Positions 8,493 to 17,372 of a DNA stretch of 64,000 bases are shown in pieces (the stretch's first letter is position 1; every line of letters starts with the position of its first letter). A model generated the notes under the pieces. The model had not been told where the DNA came from and did no database searches. It was given only the letters and a program-made list of their open reading frames with translations. Origin of the DNA: Deltaproteobacteria bacterium (lineage in GTDB: Bacteria > Desulfobacterota > SM23-61). The position numbers were made by a program, and so were the translations under genes. The DNA lies in the NCBI GenBank assembly GCA_016875165.1, contig VGSF01000001.1:1-64000 (forward strand). Direction: 5' to 3'.

Positions 8493-9704
8493 TCACTTTT
8501 TTAGGGCTTTGGTTAGCGAGCGGCGGATCCAAACCCCGGGGGGTGGACATCCGCCGATTTTGGTTCCCTTTTTCCCTTTGTTGGAACGGACCGCGCAGTT
8601 CCCGACGAAGAAGCAGCGACCCCCGGAAAGGTAATCGGTTGAAGTCGTATCTCCGACGATGACGGTGACCACGCCTAAATTCTCCACGTCCTGCGGAGAA
8701 AAGAAAAAGAGGGCCATGCGGTTGGTGACGGAACATCCGCTGCACCCCTTTCCTTCGACGATAGTGAGATTTTCATAAGTCTGAGCAGCTTCGGGAATCT
8801 CCGTTTTCAGGGGATGGAGAACAGACTCGATCGAGCGGCCGACGACTTCGACCTCCTTCGGGAGCATCCGCCCCAACTTTCGCTCATGGGCCAGGCGAAT
8901 ATGCCGAACCTCTAGGGGGTTGAGTCCGATGACCCGGCAGCCCACCGCATCGACGGCTACGGGATCGGAGCCAGCTATAATCGTATCCATGCGCACCGGG
9001 TTTCCTACCAGGCGGGGGCCTGGGACAAATCCCTCCAGGGAAACAGAGGCATCGATGACCGCCAGGTCCGCGGAGATGACTGTATTCAGATCTACGATCG
9101 CTTGGTCTAAGCCATATTCTTCTCGCTTCGTTACGGGGATGCCGATGCGATGGATGATGCGTTTGCTCTCGTCTGGGACCGTGCCTTTCATGTTCTTCAG
9201 GCTAAGGGTTACCCCGGTCTGAAAATGCGTCTTCATCTTGGGAACACTGATGATCACATCGCTTTCATAAGCCGTGCGGCAGACCTTGAGCTTCTTTAGA
9301 ACTATCCCTTTGGGGATTTCAATTTCCACGGCTTCGTCTCGGTCTAAGTTGATCACCTTTGCCCCGGCTCTCTCGAACAGACTCCGGACTTTTAAGGCCT
9401 CGAATATGGCTGCGGCATCAAAGCCGACCACAGCGCTCTCACCGACCATGATTTCTTTAGCTCCAGCTTCTCTGACGAGTTGAATGAGCGCTGTTACAAC
9501 CTTGGGGTCAGTGGTCACGCCAGTTTTCGCAGGAAGGGCCACGCTCAGGTTAGGTTTGATCAAGACCCGAGAGCCGGAATGGATAAGCTTTTCCAGTCCC
9601 CCCGCGAGGTCAACAGCTTGGCGTACAGCCCTCGCTATGTTTTTCCCCTTGGAAATACTGACTGGAGTTTTTTCTCTACCCGCAAACGTAAGTCCCCGGC
9701 CCAT
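8493..9704 (-). CDS. DUF362 domain protein with C-terminal cysteine motifs
   Basis: The 403-residue protein contains the DUF362 core: RVLIKPNLSV near residue 47, MVGES near residue 86, and DVIISVPKMKTHFQTGVTLSLKNMKG near residues 149-174. The C-terminal part has GKGCSGCSVTN and later Cys residues (GGRCFFVGNC, GGCPPPG). These could bind metal or an Fe-S cluster. DUF362 proteins are frequent in anaerobes, and some are linked to ferredoxin-like domains. A function in this pathway is not established. It lies between ridA and livH in the same direction. A second DUF362 gene is at 23725-24714. Confidence 0.82.
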   Translation of the reverse strand: MGRGLTFAGREKTPVSISKGKNIARAVRQAVDLAGGLEKLIHSGSRVLIKPNLSVALPAKTGVTTDPKVVTALIQLVREAGAKEIMVGESAVVGFDAAAIFEALKVRSLFERAGAKVINLDRDEAVEIEIPKGIVLKKLKVCRTAYESDVIISVPKMKTHFQTGVTLSLKNMKGTVPDESKRIIHRIGIPVTKREEYGLDQAIVDLNTVISADLAVIDASVSLEGFVPGPRLVGNPVRMDTIIAGSDPVAVDAVGCRVIGLNPLEVRHIRLAHERKLGRMLPKEVEVVGRSIESVLHPLKTEIPEAAQTYENLTIVEGKGCSGCSVTNRMALFFFSPQDVENLGVVTVIVGDTTSTDYLSGGRCFFVGNCAVRSNKGKKGTKIGGCPPPGVWIRRSLTKALKK

Positions 9705-9746
9705 TATTGAAACCTCGATTCCCCCAATGGAGGTGTTTATCGCCCC

Positions 9747-10136
9747 TCACGGACCTCCAAGCACTGCCATAGCCTCAATCTCCACGGCCATCCCTCCCCA
9801 AAGACCGGCAACCTGCACCGTGGAACGAACCGGAGGATCCTTCGCAAAGTACTCCCGGTAGACCTCGTTCATGGCTGCCCCATCCTTTATATCAGTGAGA
9901 AAGATGGTCGTTTTGACCACATCGTCCAATTCCGTTCCTGCCCCTTCCAGGATGGCTTTGATGTTTTCCAATACCCGCCGGGTCTGCTGCCGGACGTCGC
10001 CCAATATCAGTTGCCCGGTCTTTAGATCAAAAGGCCCAGTGCCGGCGGTAAAGACCAGGTTACCGACCTTTATACCCTGGGAATAAGGTCCCACGGGTTT
10101 AGGAATTTTTTCCGAATGGATAATTTCTTTCTTCAT
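9747..10136 (-). CDS. RidA/YjgF/YER057c family enamine/imine deaminase
   Basis: This 129-residue protein is full length for the family. It has the N-terminal PKPVGPYSQGIKVGNLVFTAG segment, the key arginine in PPVRSTVQVAGL near residue 107, and the final glutamate in VEIEAMAV. Family members hydrolyse reactive enamine/imine intermediates or related lactam and imine substrates. Its place between a binding protein and a DUF362 gene suggests a pathway-specific deaminase rather than the housekeeping copy, but that is inference. Confidence 0.92.
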   Translation of the reverse strand: MKKEIIHSEKIPKPVGPYSQGIKVGNLVFTAGTGPFDLKTGQLILGDVRQQTRRVLENIKAILEGAGTELDDVVKTTIFLTDIKDGAAMNEVYREYFAKDPPVRSTVQVAGLWGGMAVEIEAMAVLGGP

Positions 10137-10226
10137 GGCCCAGGCCTCTCCGTTCAGAATAAGGTCGCCAGGAGGAGTGAAGGACCTTTGATTCTCCTCC
10201 CGGCTTTCTTTCCGATATTCCTTCGT

Positions 10227-11444
10227 CTACTTCTTCACCCAGGGCGGCGGGATGTATTTCCCTGTGGACCAGACTTTGGGAAAGATCACTTCATGTTTTC
10301 CCTTCTGCCATTGCACCCAGGCTGGCTTTTTGCCGTCTTTGCCGTACCGGAGGTCATGGTCGCTGGTGAAAGAGATGACCCCCGCGACCCCCGCGAAGTG
10401 AGTCTTCTCCAAGGTTTTGATCAGGACTTCAGTATCCAGGGATTTGGCTTCCTCGGCTGCGGCCTTAAGCAGATAGAGGGCATCGTATTGTCCAAAAGCC
10501 GTGTAGGTGGGAGAGATGCCATACGTTTTTACATATTTATCAAAAAACGGAATAGTTTTAAGGGTAATCGGCGCTCTCGATCCATTGATCAATTGGGTAA
10601 ATTCGTATTCACAAGCCCCCCCGGTTTTGTCCCAGAAATCGGTCACTTGGCTGGCCAAGCTATACCCCATGAGATGGACCGGAAGCTTCGTGGCGGCCCA
10701 TTGCTTGGTCAAGGGGACACCGGGGGATGAGGCCTGGATCATCATCAGAATTTCCGCTCCTTTCGCCCGGATCTGAGAGAATTGGGGGGAGAAGTCGGTT
10801 CGTTTGGGATCAAAGACATCGGTGTAAACGATCTTCAAACCCCGCACCGCTAAATCCTTTTTCAGGTAGGCCTCCATTTCCCGGGCCCAGACCGAGCTTT
10901 CTGGGAGCAAAGCCACCTTCGTTAAACCCAGTTCTTTCATGAAAAACTCTTCCGCAAAGAGGGCCATGTCATGGGCAAACCAGTCCGAGTTGACGCAGCC
11001 CACCCGGAAAAAATATTTCGCTTTGGCATAATTTTCTTTGACCATGCTGGCCAGCTTAGGAGTGGCTGGACCCACGCTAAACCAGAGCTTCTTGGCGTTG
11101 AAGATGTGATCGGCCTGGGCCAAACCCACTCCACTCAGCCATCCCCCGGTGATAAAGTCTACATTATCCTGGAAGATCAGCTTTTTCACGGCGGTAATGC
11201 CCTTTTCCGGGTTGGCCTCATCATCGGCGTAGAAAACCTCAATCTGATGCCCCAGGATTCCCCCGGCCGCGTTAATCTCCTGGGCGGCTATCTCCGTAGC
11301 ATTCTTGCTCCCGATCCCTGCTTCTCTTTGTAAAGAAGCGGTGACTCCCCACCGGATCACTTTTTGCTGGGCGTAACTCTCTAAAGAAAAACCAAAAGAG
11401 AACACGAGTCCCACTGCTAAAATGATAAAAATCTTTTTCCTCAT
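10227..11444 (-). CDS. Liv-type periplasmic substrate-binding protein
   Basis: The 405-residue protein has a Sec signal peptide (MRKK, hydrophobic core, cleavage near ESYAQQ). A Peripla_BP_6 fold follows: GSKNATEIAAQEINAAGGILGHQIEVFYADDEANPEKG near residues 43-80, then ELGLTKVALLPESSVWAREM and FDPKRTDFSPQFSQIRAKGAEIL. It captures the solute for the LivHMGF permease downstream. I prefer the ATG at 11444, because the ATG at 11450 touches the GGAGGG ribosome site directly. The ligand is unknown. The context suggests an organic acid rather than an amino acid. Confidence 0.88.
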   Translation of the reverse strand: MRKKIFIILAVGLVFSFGFSLESYAQQKVIRWGVTASLQREAGIGSKNATEIAAQEINAAGGILGHQIEVFYADDEANPEKGITAVKKLIFQDNVDFITGGWLSGVGLAQADHIFNAKKLWFSVGPATPKLASMVKENYAKAKYFFRVGCVNSDWFAHDMALFAEEFFMKELGLTKVALLPESSVWAREMEAYLKKDLAVRGLKIVYTDVFDPKRTDFSPQFSQIRAKGAEILMMIQASSPGVPLTKQWAATKLPVHLMGYSLASQVTDFWDKTGGACEYEFTQLINGSRAPITLKTIPFFDKYVKTYGISPTYTAFGQYDALYLLKAAAEEAKSLDTEVLIKTLEKTHFAGVAGVISFTSDHDLRYGKDGKKPAWVQWQKGKHEVIFPKVWSTGKYIPPPWVKK

Positions 11445-11640
11445 TTTCATCCCTCCTCATTCTGTAAGTTTGTTCCTATTTTTGTGTTGGTCTTCCCAGG
11501 GTCTCCCTTCTTTTATCACCCCCTTTCTTCTTCCACTCTTTCCTGCCCCCAAACCCGGAAAAAGATGGGTAGCTTCTTCTTGTATCATTCGACTTGGTTA
11601 GACCCGTTTCCGATCCCTTGGTCTGTTTCCAGGAATACCC

Positions 11641-12369
11641 TTAGCGGCCATCGGGGCCTTGAACGTGGTGCAGGAGGCGGTAGATATACGGCGACCCCAC
11701 ACTCTCTGCGCCCCAGGCTTTAAGGGTGTAGTCCGTCAGTAACTTACCGGCATTTTCAGCTTGGGTGGGTGATGAGGCTTCTACCACCATGACCCAGTAC
11801 ACCATTTGATCCCTCCCTCCGCGCAAGGCCAACTCGTTCGTTCTTTGAATGGTAATTTCCGGGTCCCCTTCCCAAAGATGGGCCCGGATGATGCCCGTGG
11901 CCCCGGGTGAGCCAAGCAAATCAGGGAATAGGGATTCCGAAATTCGCCACCGTAGTTCCTCTTCCCTTCCCGAGATGGGCTTAATCTCCAGGGTTAGAGC
12001 CGCGCAGCCAATCCCCCTTCCTTGGTCGAGGGTCTCGCGACAAGCAGTCCGGTTCATGTTCTTGAACCAGGCCATGTTTCGCCGGGTCCAATCTGTGGGA
12101 TGGTTGAGTCTTTGGAGGTAGGCTGGACTTTTCAGAATGTCGACGGAAGTGGTTAGATAGTAAGTAAAATATTTAAGCCCACCGCCAACGGCCTCGTATC
12201 GCCGGCCGGCGAGAAACCCGGGGATGGCCAGACGTTCCAGCATATGTTGTTGGACATACCATTCGTTATATTCAATTTCCCCCCGGGGATCGACGTCGTT
12301 CCATATCGCCAGGACTCCCCGGATTTCACCTTTTTCCCGCTGCTGGCTATTTCTATTTTCCAGTTGCAT
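11641..12369 (-). CDS. Dimeric alpha/beta-barrel (EthD/DUF4286-like) protein
   Basis: The 242-residue product seems to have two repeats of a ferredoxin-like barrel. The first half contains VLAIWNDVDPRGEIEYNEWYVQQHMLERLAIPGFLAGRRYEA, a pattern seen in proteins annotated as DUF4286 or EthD-like. The second half (ALTLEIKPISGREEELRWRISE) is weaker. Such barrels may bind small catabolic intermediates. No catalytic role is known. It lies between the binding-protein gene and the FadH-like reductase gene. Confidence 0.6.
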   Translation of the reverse strand: MQLENRNSQQREKGEIRGVLAIWNDVDPRGEIEYNEWYVQQHMLERLAIPGFLAGRRYEAVGGGLKYFTYYLTTSVDILKSPAYLQRLNHPTDWTRRNMAWFKNMNRTACRETLDQGRGIGCAALTLEIKPISGREEELRWRISESLFPDLLGSPGATGIIRAHLWEGDPEITIQRTNELALRGGRDQMVYWVMVVEASSPTQAENAGKLLTDYTLKAWGAESVGSPYIYRLLHHVQGPDGR

Positions 12370-12504
12370 GAGCTTCTACTTTTTAAAAAGTATCCCTGTT
12401 TACCCTGGCCTGGAAAGCAATCCTCTATTTCCTACTCCGATTTAAAAATATCTTCTTTTGGCCTTCTTTCCGCTTCGGCAAAAAGGGCATAGCCAATTCC
12501 CCCA

Positions 12505-14427
12505 TCAGATCCGGAGTGTGGCTAAGAAACCCTCGTGGATGGCTTCTTTGGCCCTCCGGGGCTCAAGGCAATCGCCGATGGAAATAAGTTGGGGAACTTT
12601 TCCTTCCAGGGTCCGCAATAGATACTGATTGGCTCGAGAGCCTAAGGCCAGGACGATTGTTTCGGCCTCCAGCCATAGCTCTCGCCCTTCTTTGTTAACG
12701 AATGCCCTTCCATCCTGGACTTGCTCTACCTTGGTCGAAAGCATAACAGAAATGTTCAGGTTGGGCAATCGCTCCAGGAATAGGGCACGGGTAGTCTCCT
12801 CCATATCTGCGGCCAATTTTTCCAACATCTCCACCACGGTTACCCGGCAGCCCTTCTGGGATAAAAATTCCGCGGTCTCCACTCCCACCATGCCCCCGCC
12901 CAGGATGAGAACTTCTTTCCCCATCTCTTTTCCGGCCAGCACTTCCCAAGCTGTCATGAGATAGGACGCGGAAAAACGTTCGGGTATGAGGGGGCGCGCC
13001 CCGGTGGCTACGATGAGTGCATCTGGTTTTTCTTTTTCCACAATCTCCTCATTTCCCTCCGTATTCAGCCTGATTTCTACGCCTTCCCGTTCGACTTCTT
13101 TGGTAAGCCACTCGATAGCCTGCCAAAGATTCTGCTTGTGGGGAGGAATCGAACCCAGGAGCATCTGCCCCCCCAGACGGGAGCTTTTTTCCAAAAGGGT
13201 AACCCGATGCCCCCGTTTTCTGGCGACCCGGGCCGCTTCCAGCCCTCCAGGTCCCCCGCCAATAATTAATACTTTTTTAGCCTTCTCTGCCGGTTCAACC
13301 CGGTATTGCATCTCGTATCCCAGGGCGGCGTTTTGGAAGCAGCTCAGTTCCTCTTGCTGAAAAAGTCTCCAGACGCAGTAATTGCAGGCCACGCAGGGAC
13401 GGATTCGGTTCCTTTCGCCCTGCGCCACCTTGAGCGGCCAGTAAGGGTCGCAAAGAAAAGCCCTCCCTGCAGCTATTAGATCGGCCTGTCCCTCAAGGAG
13501 TACCCTCTCCGCCACCTCCGGGATACCCAATCGGCCCACGGCGATGATTGGAATTCGCACCTTCTTTTTAATAGCTTCGGCTAAGGGGACATGGTAGCCC
13601 TCGGGAAAGACCATGGGAGGGATGACCTGGGCTGAACCAAGGAGAGATTCTATAGTCCCTCCCGATACGTGAATGGTCGAGACTCCGGACCGCTCCAGTT
13701 CTAAAGCCCAGTCCAGGGCTTCTTCCAAAGGGTAACCGTCCTTTAAGAATTCTTTAGCGCTCAGCCTGAAGAAGACGGGGAAGGATTTTCCAACCTCATT
13801 CCGTACCCGCTTTAAAACCTCCAGGGCAAAGCGGGCCCGCTTCTCAGCATTCCCCCCATATAGATCATTTCTTTGGTTGGTCCTCGGCGACAGAAATTGG
13901 TGGATCAAGTAGCCATGGGCCCCATGAACTTCGACGGCATCGAACCCGGCCTCTTTGGCCCTGCGGGCCGCTGAACCGAATTGATTGATGACCTCCTGAA
14001 TTTCTTCCAGGTTCATCTCTTTGGGTGACGGCCATCCCGCCCCCCGGGATATGGGGGAAGGGGCCAGAGGCGAGCTTCCGATGAGCTCGGGAGCAGCCAA
14101 CCTTCCGGCATGATGTAGCTGCAGGGCAATGGCCGAGCCTTGGGCATGGATTGAAGTAACCAGACGCCGAAGGCCGGGCAGGAAGGAATCATCATAGGCG
14201 CAAAGGCCGCGGCCCCGATGCCTCCCGGACAGGCTCACCGGGCTGGCCTCGGTAATGATCAGCCCTGCTTCTCCCCTGGCCCTTTCGGTATAATAAGCAA
14301 TGGCCCGATCGCTGACCGTTCCCTGGGGATGGGAAAAATTATTTCCCATGGCGGCCATGAGGATACGATTCTTCAGGCGCAGGCTGCCGATCGTAAAAGG
14401 TGAGAAAATTGTATCCATCTGAGCCAT
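12505..14427 (-). CDS. FadH-like NADH:flavin oxidoreductase / 2,4-dienoyl-CoA reductase
   Basis: The 640-residue enzyme has three parts. First is an old-yellow-enzyme TIM barrel (residues 1-340), with EVHGAHGYLIHQFLSPRTNQR and a DLIAAGRAFLCDPYWP tail. Next is a [4Fe-4S] site, CVACNYC plus a Cys 12 residues on. Last is an FAD/NAD(P)-binding region with VLIIGGGPGGLEAA near residue 385 and VLILGGGMVGVETAE near residue 510. Length and order match 2,4-dienoyl-CoA reductase and enoate reductases. It would reduce a conjugated C=C bond of an acyl-CoA or free acid. It sits between the barrel protein and the dehydrogenase genes. Confidence 0.88.
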   Translation of the reverse strand: MAQMDTIFSPFTIGSLRLKNRILMAAMGNNFSHPQGTVSDRAIAYYTERARGEAGLIITEASPVSLSGRHRGRGLCAYDDSFLPGLRRLVTSIHAQGSAIALQLHHAGRLAAPELIGSSPLAPSPISRGAGWPSPKEMNLEEIQEVINQFGSAARRAKEAGFDAVEVHGAHGYLIHQFLSPRTNQRNDLYGGNAEKRARFALEVLKRVRNEVGKSFPVFFRLSAKEFLKDGYPLEEALDWALELERSGVSTIHVSGGTIESLLGSAQVIPPMVFPEGYHVPLAEAIKKKVRIPIIAVGRLGIPEVAERVLLEGQADLIAAGRAFLCDPYWPLKVAQGERNRIRPCVACNYCVWRLFQQEELSCFQNAALGYEMQYRVEPAEKAKKVLIIGGGPGGLEAARVARKRGHRVTLLEKSSRLGGQMLLGSIPPHKQNLWQAIEWLTKEVEREGVEIRLNTEGNEEIVEKEKPDALIVATGARPLIPERFSASYLMTAWEVLAGKEMGKEVLILGGGMVGVETAEFLSQKGCRVTVVEMLEKLAADMEETTRALFLERLPNLNISVMLSTKVEQVQDGRAFVNKEGRELWLEAETIVLALGSRANQYLLRTLEGKVPQLISIGDCLEPRRAKEAIHEGFLATLRI

Positions 14428-14469
14428 GGGTTTCCCTTAGTCCCAATTTTGTTTTTTAGCTGGGAGGGG

Positions 14470-15366
14470 TTAATTTTCCTCTTTTCCTTTGGCCATCTCC
14501 TCCAGATAAGTAAAAATGGCCGTATGGTCATCTTTTTTCCCGCCCCCATGGGCCAAGGCATAACCGAACAATTGCTGCACCATGTTGGCCAGGAACATAG
14601 GAATCTTGTACTCCCGGGCCATACGTGTAACCGTATCGATATCTTTGTACATCAGGTCGAGGGCAAATCCAGAATTGAAGGTCCGGGGCAATACGAATTT
14701 GGGGAACTTGAAGTCCGTGGAGTAGCTGCGGCCCGTGCTGACCTGCAAGACTTCCATGACCCGCTGGGGTGAAAGACTCAATTTCGTCGCCAGGATGATA
14801 GCCTCGGAGGTAGCCGCCATGGTTGTGGCCGATAGAAAGTTATTGATGGCCTTGACGGCATGGCCAGACCCGATTCCTCCCATATAAAAAAGGTTTTTCC
14901 CCAGAACCGTAAGGATTGGCCGGCAAGCTTCAAAGATGGCCTCGTCGCCCCCGACCATGATGGAGAGGGTGCCGGCTTCAGCTCCTACCACTCCTCCGCT
15001 GACTGGGGCATCGATCATGGATACGCCTTTGCCCGAGAGAGATTGGTAAACTTTTTGAGTGCTGGGCGGGTAGGCGCTGGTCATCTCAATGAGGATATCT
15101 CCGCCCTTTGCTCCCTCCAAGAGGCCCTCGGGTCCAAATACCACTTGTTCAACGGCCTCGGAGTTGGGCACGATGGTGATGACTTTCCGGCACTTATCCG
15201 CTACCTCCTGGGCCGAAGAAGCGCCTTCTGCCCCCTTACGAACGAGCGCTTCTATGGCTTCCGGCTTCAAGTCATAGACGACCAGACGATACTCAGCCTC
15301 CAGCAATCTCTTGCTCATGGGTTGCCCCATGGCCCCCAAACCGATGAACCCAAGTTTTCCTTCCAT
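14470..15366 (-). CDS. Beta-hydroxyacid dehydrogenase (3-hydroxyisobutyrate / tartronate semialdehyde reductase-like)
   Basis: The 298-residue enzyme starts with a Rossmann motif, KLGFIGLGAMGQPMSKRL. It has the substrate motif DAPVSGGVVGAEAGTLSIMVGG near residues 119-140 and the catalytic-lysine segment GSGHAVKAINNFLSA near residues 166-180. It probably oxidises a beta-hydroxyacid to a semialdehyde with NAD(P), or the reverse. I chose the ATG at 15366 because GGCGGGAG sits just upstream and the Rossmann strand begins three residues later. The upstream ATG at 15405 adds an unrelated leader. The exact substrate is not determined by sequence. Confidence 0.87.
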   Translation of the reverse strand: MEGKLGFIGLGAMGQPMSKRLLEAEYRLVVYDLKPEAIEALVRKGAEGASSAQEVADKCRKVITIVPNSEAVEQVVFGPEGLLEGAKGGDILIEMTSAYPPSTQKVYQSLSGKGVSMIDAPVSGGVVGAEAGTLSIMVGGDEAIFEACRPILTVLGKNLFYMGGIGSGHAVKAINNFLSATTMAATSEAIILATKLSLSPQRVMEVLQVSTGRSYSTDFKFPKFVLPRTFNSGFALDLMYKDIDTVTRMAREYKIPMFLANMVQQLFGYALAHGGGKKDDHTAIFTYLEEMAKGKEEN

Positions 15367-15388
15367 GGTTATTCTCCCGCCTTTTTTT

Positions 15389-15715
15389 AACCGCAGAGAT
15401 CGCAAAGAACGCAGAGGATATTAAAAATCAAAAGGCGAATATCCAAAACAAAAAAGGTGTTTCATCTTTGAATTTTGATGATCTCGTAAAAAGTCGTCAC
15501 TCCGGCCTGCCTGTGCCTGGCAGACAGGTGAAAACCGGAGTCCAGAGAATTGATAACTATTTGAAAAGACTGGATTCCGGCTGGAGTTTATCCCGATGAA
15601 AATCGGGGCCGGAATGACGGAAAACAGCATTTTAATACTTTTTACGAGATTATCAATTTTGATTGTTGCTTTTTGAATTCTATTTTTACTCTGCGTTCTC
15701 AGCGCTCTCTGCGGT
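15389..15715. repeat. Outer inverted repeat CCGCAGAGA... enclosing the MITE
   Basis: Bases 15389-15419 (AACCGCAGAGATCGCAAAG...) and 15689-15715 (the inverse of ACCGCAGAGAGCGCTGAGAA...) form an imperfect inverted repeat around copy 3 of the MITE. The right arm overlaps the last codons of the ligase gene, so its MHRRER tail is repeat-encoded. This is a nested arrangement. Confidence 0.55.
15475..15656. repeat. MITE-like interspersed repeat, copy 3
   Basis: It begins with TTGATGATCTCGTAAAAAGTC and ends with ACTTTTTACGAGATTATCAA, a good terminal inverted repeat. About 95 internal bases (CACTCCGGCCTGCCTGTG onward) match copy 1 at 146-306 nearly exactly. It lies between the dehydrogenase gene and the end of the ligase gene. 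Confidence 0.75.
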
Positions 15716-17369
15716 GCATAGATCCTAATTTTTCAGCGGCCATTTCCCGCAGTTTGAATTTCTGCACTTTACCGCTGGCAGTTCGGGGATAGTCTTCTAT
15801 CGTGATTACCAGGTCGGGGATTTTGAACCGAGCGGTTTTGTCCTTCATGAACTCATAGATTTCTTCCCGGGTCACCACCTCTCCCGCATCTTTAGGGATG
15901 ATACAGGCCACCGTCTTTTCTCCCAGACGCTCATCTGGATATCCCACCACCTGGCACTCCTTTACTTTCGGGTATATGTAGAGGACGCCTTCGATTTCGG
16001 TGGGGTAAAGGTTCTCTCCTCCCCGGATTATCATGTCTTTGATCCGACCCTTTAGCCGGATGTTCCCCTCCTCGTCCATGGTTCCCAGGTCGCCGCTGTG
16101 AAACCATCCTTTTTCGTCTACGGCTTGAGCCGTTAGTTCCGGATCCTTGTAATACCCGAGGAAGTTGGTGGGACCCCGATGGCATATTTCTCCTAAGACT
16201 CCCACGGGAACAATCCGGTTGCTATTCGGCTCCACAATCTTGACCTCATTCCCCACGGCCAGGGGCGGGCCAGGGCTCTCGGCGATTAACTCGATGGGTG
16301 AATCCGGAAGGCTGAGCACGTTGCTGCCGCATTCGGTGGTCCCGTCTCCCTGGAGAATTCCACAGTTGAATTTCTTGACGATCTGTAAGGCCACCTCGGG
16401 AGGCATGGGCGCCCCGGTAAACAGGGCGAAGCGCAAGGAGGAGACATCGGTCTTCTCGAAGCGGGGATGATTCATGAGGTCGATGAACATGGTCGGGACC
16501 CCGACGGCGATGGTGGCTCTGCACCGCTCCAGCTCTCGGAGGGAGGCCTCCGTGCTGTACCGGCCCATAAGGATTAATGTCCCCCCGGTGAGGAAGGCGG
16601 TGTGTTGCACTACGCAGTTGCCCGTAGTATGGAAGAGGGGAGTCATGTTCAGCCAGGCATCTTTTTCTGAAGCCTTGATTCTTTCGGCGATCCCCGCGGA
16701 ATGAAGCATGCGGGTGTTGTGCGTCTCCACCACCCCCTTTGGCCGGCCGGTGGTGCCTGAGGTGTAGGCGATCTCCAGCAGATCGTCGGCCTCCACGGGG
16801 TGGTCTTGGAGATATTTTTCCAGAAACCCCGGGCCGAGCTTCTTCTCCCAGTTCTGGGAAAGTAACTCCTGAAAGCTCAGCATCCCTTCCTTAGGTCTCC
16901 CTTGGACAATGATATGGGATAGGGAATGAATTTCCGGCCGGATTTCGGCCAAAAGATCGACGAAGCGAAAATCCCGCCACTCTTCGGGAATAACCAGTGC
17001 TTTGGCCTCGAGGTGATTGAGGACGGTTAAAACCTCCATCTTGCGGTAAAGGGGGTTCATGGGGGAGACAACGAGGCCCAGCTTGGCGCAGGCATAGAGG
17101 GCGATGGAATATTCGGGCCAATCGGGAAGGAGCAGGCCGAGCTTATCATCCCGGGAGAGCCCCAGGTCGATGAGGGCCTGAGCAAAGGCATCGACGGCCC
17201 GCTGGAACTCTCGGTACGTGTACCTCTGGTCCTGGAAGAGGATGGCCGGACGGTCGGGATGCCGGGCCACGGTCTCCTGTAGCATCTGGCCAAAAGTCTT
17301 ACCCTTGGTCCAGTTGATTCCCAGCACCTGGCAATAGCTTCGGGAGAGCCTTCTCTTTTCCCCGGGCAT
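15699..17369 (-). CDS. AMP-forming acyl-CoA ligase (first of two)
   Basis: The 556-residue ANL-superfamily enzyme has the P-loop LEIAYTSGTTGRPKGVVETHNT near residues 201-222, the A5 segment GILQGDGTTECGS, the A7-A8 region WFHSGDLGTMDEEGNIRLKGRIKDMIIRGGENLYPTEIE, and the catalytic lysine in RTASGKVQKFKLRE near the end. It would adenylate a carboxylic acid and transfer it to CoA. Its start lies 4 bases after the other ligase gene. The two paralogs differ enough in sequence to have different acid specificities. The last residues (MHRRER) are encoded by an interspersed repeat. Confidence 0.92.
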   Translation of the reverse strand: MPGEKRRLSRSYCQVLGINWTKGKTFGQMLQETVARHPDRPAILFQDQRYTYREFQRAVDAFAQALIDLGLSRDDKLGLLLPDWPEYSIALYACAKLGLVVSPMNPLYRKMEVLTVLNHLEAKALVIPEEWRDFRFVDLLAEIRPEIHSLSHIIVQGRPKEGMLSFQELLSQNWEKKLGPGFLEKYLQDHPVEADDLLEIAYTSGTTGRPKGVVETHNTRMLHSAGIAERIKASEKDAWLNMTPLFHTTGNCVVQHTAFLTGGTLILMGRYSTEASLRELERCRATIAVGVPTMFIDLMNHPRFEKTDVSSLRFALFTGAPMPPEVALQIVKKFNCGILQGDGTTECGSNVLSLPDSPIELIAESPGPPLAVGNEVKIVEPNSNRIVPVGVLGEICHRGPTNFLGYYKDPELTAQAVDEKGWFHSGDLGTMDEEGNIRLKGRIKDMIIRGGENLYPTEIEGVLYIYPKVKECQVVGYPDERLGEKTVACIIPKDAGEVVTREEIYEFMKDKTARFKIPDLVITIEDYPRTASGKVQKFKLREMAAEKLGSMHRRER

Positions 17370-17372
17370 CTT

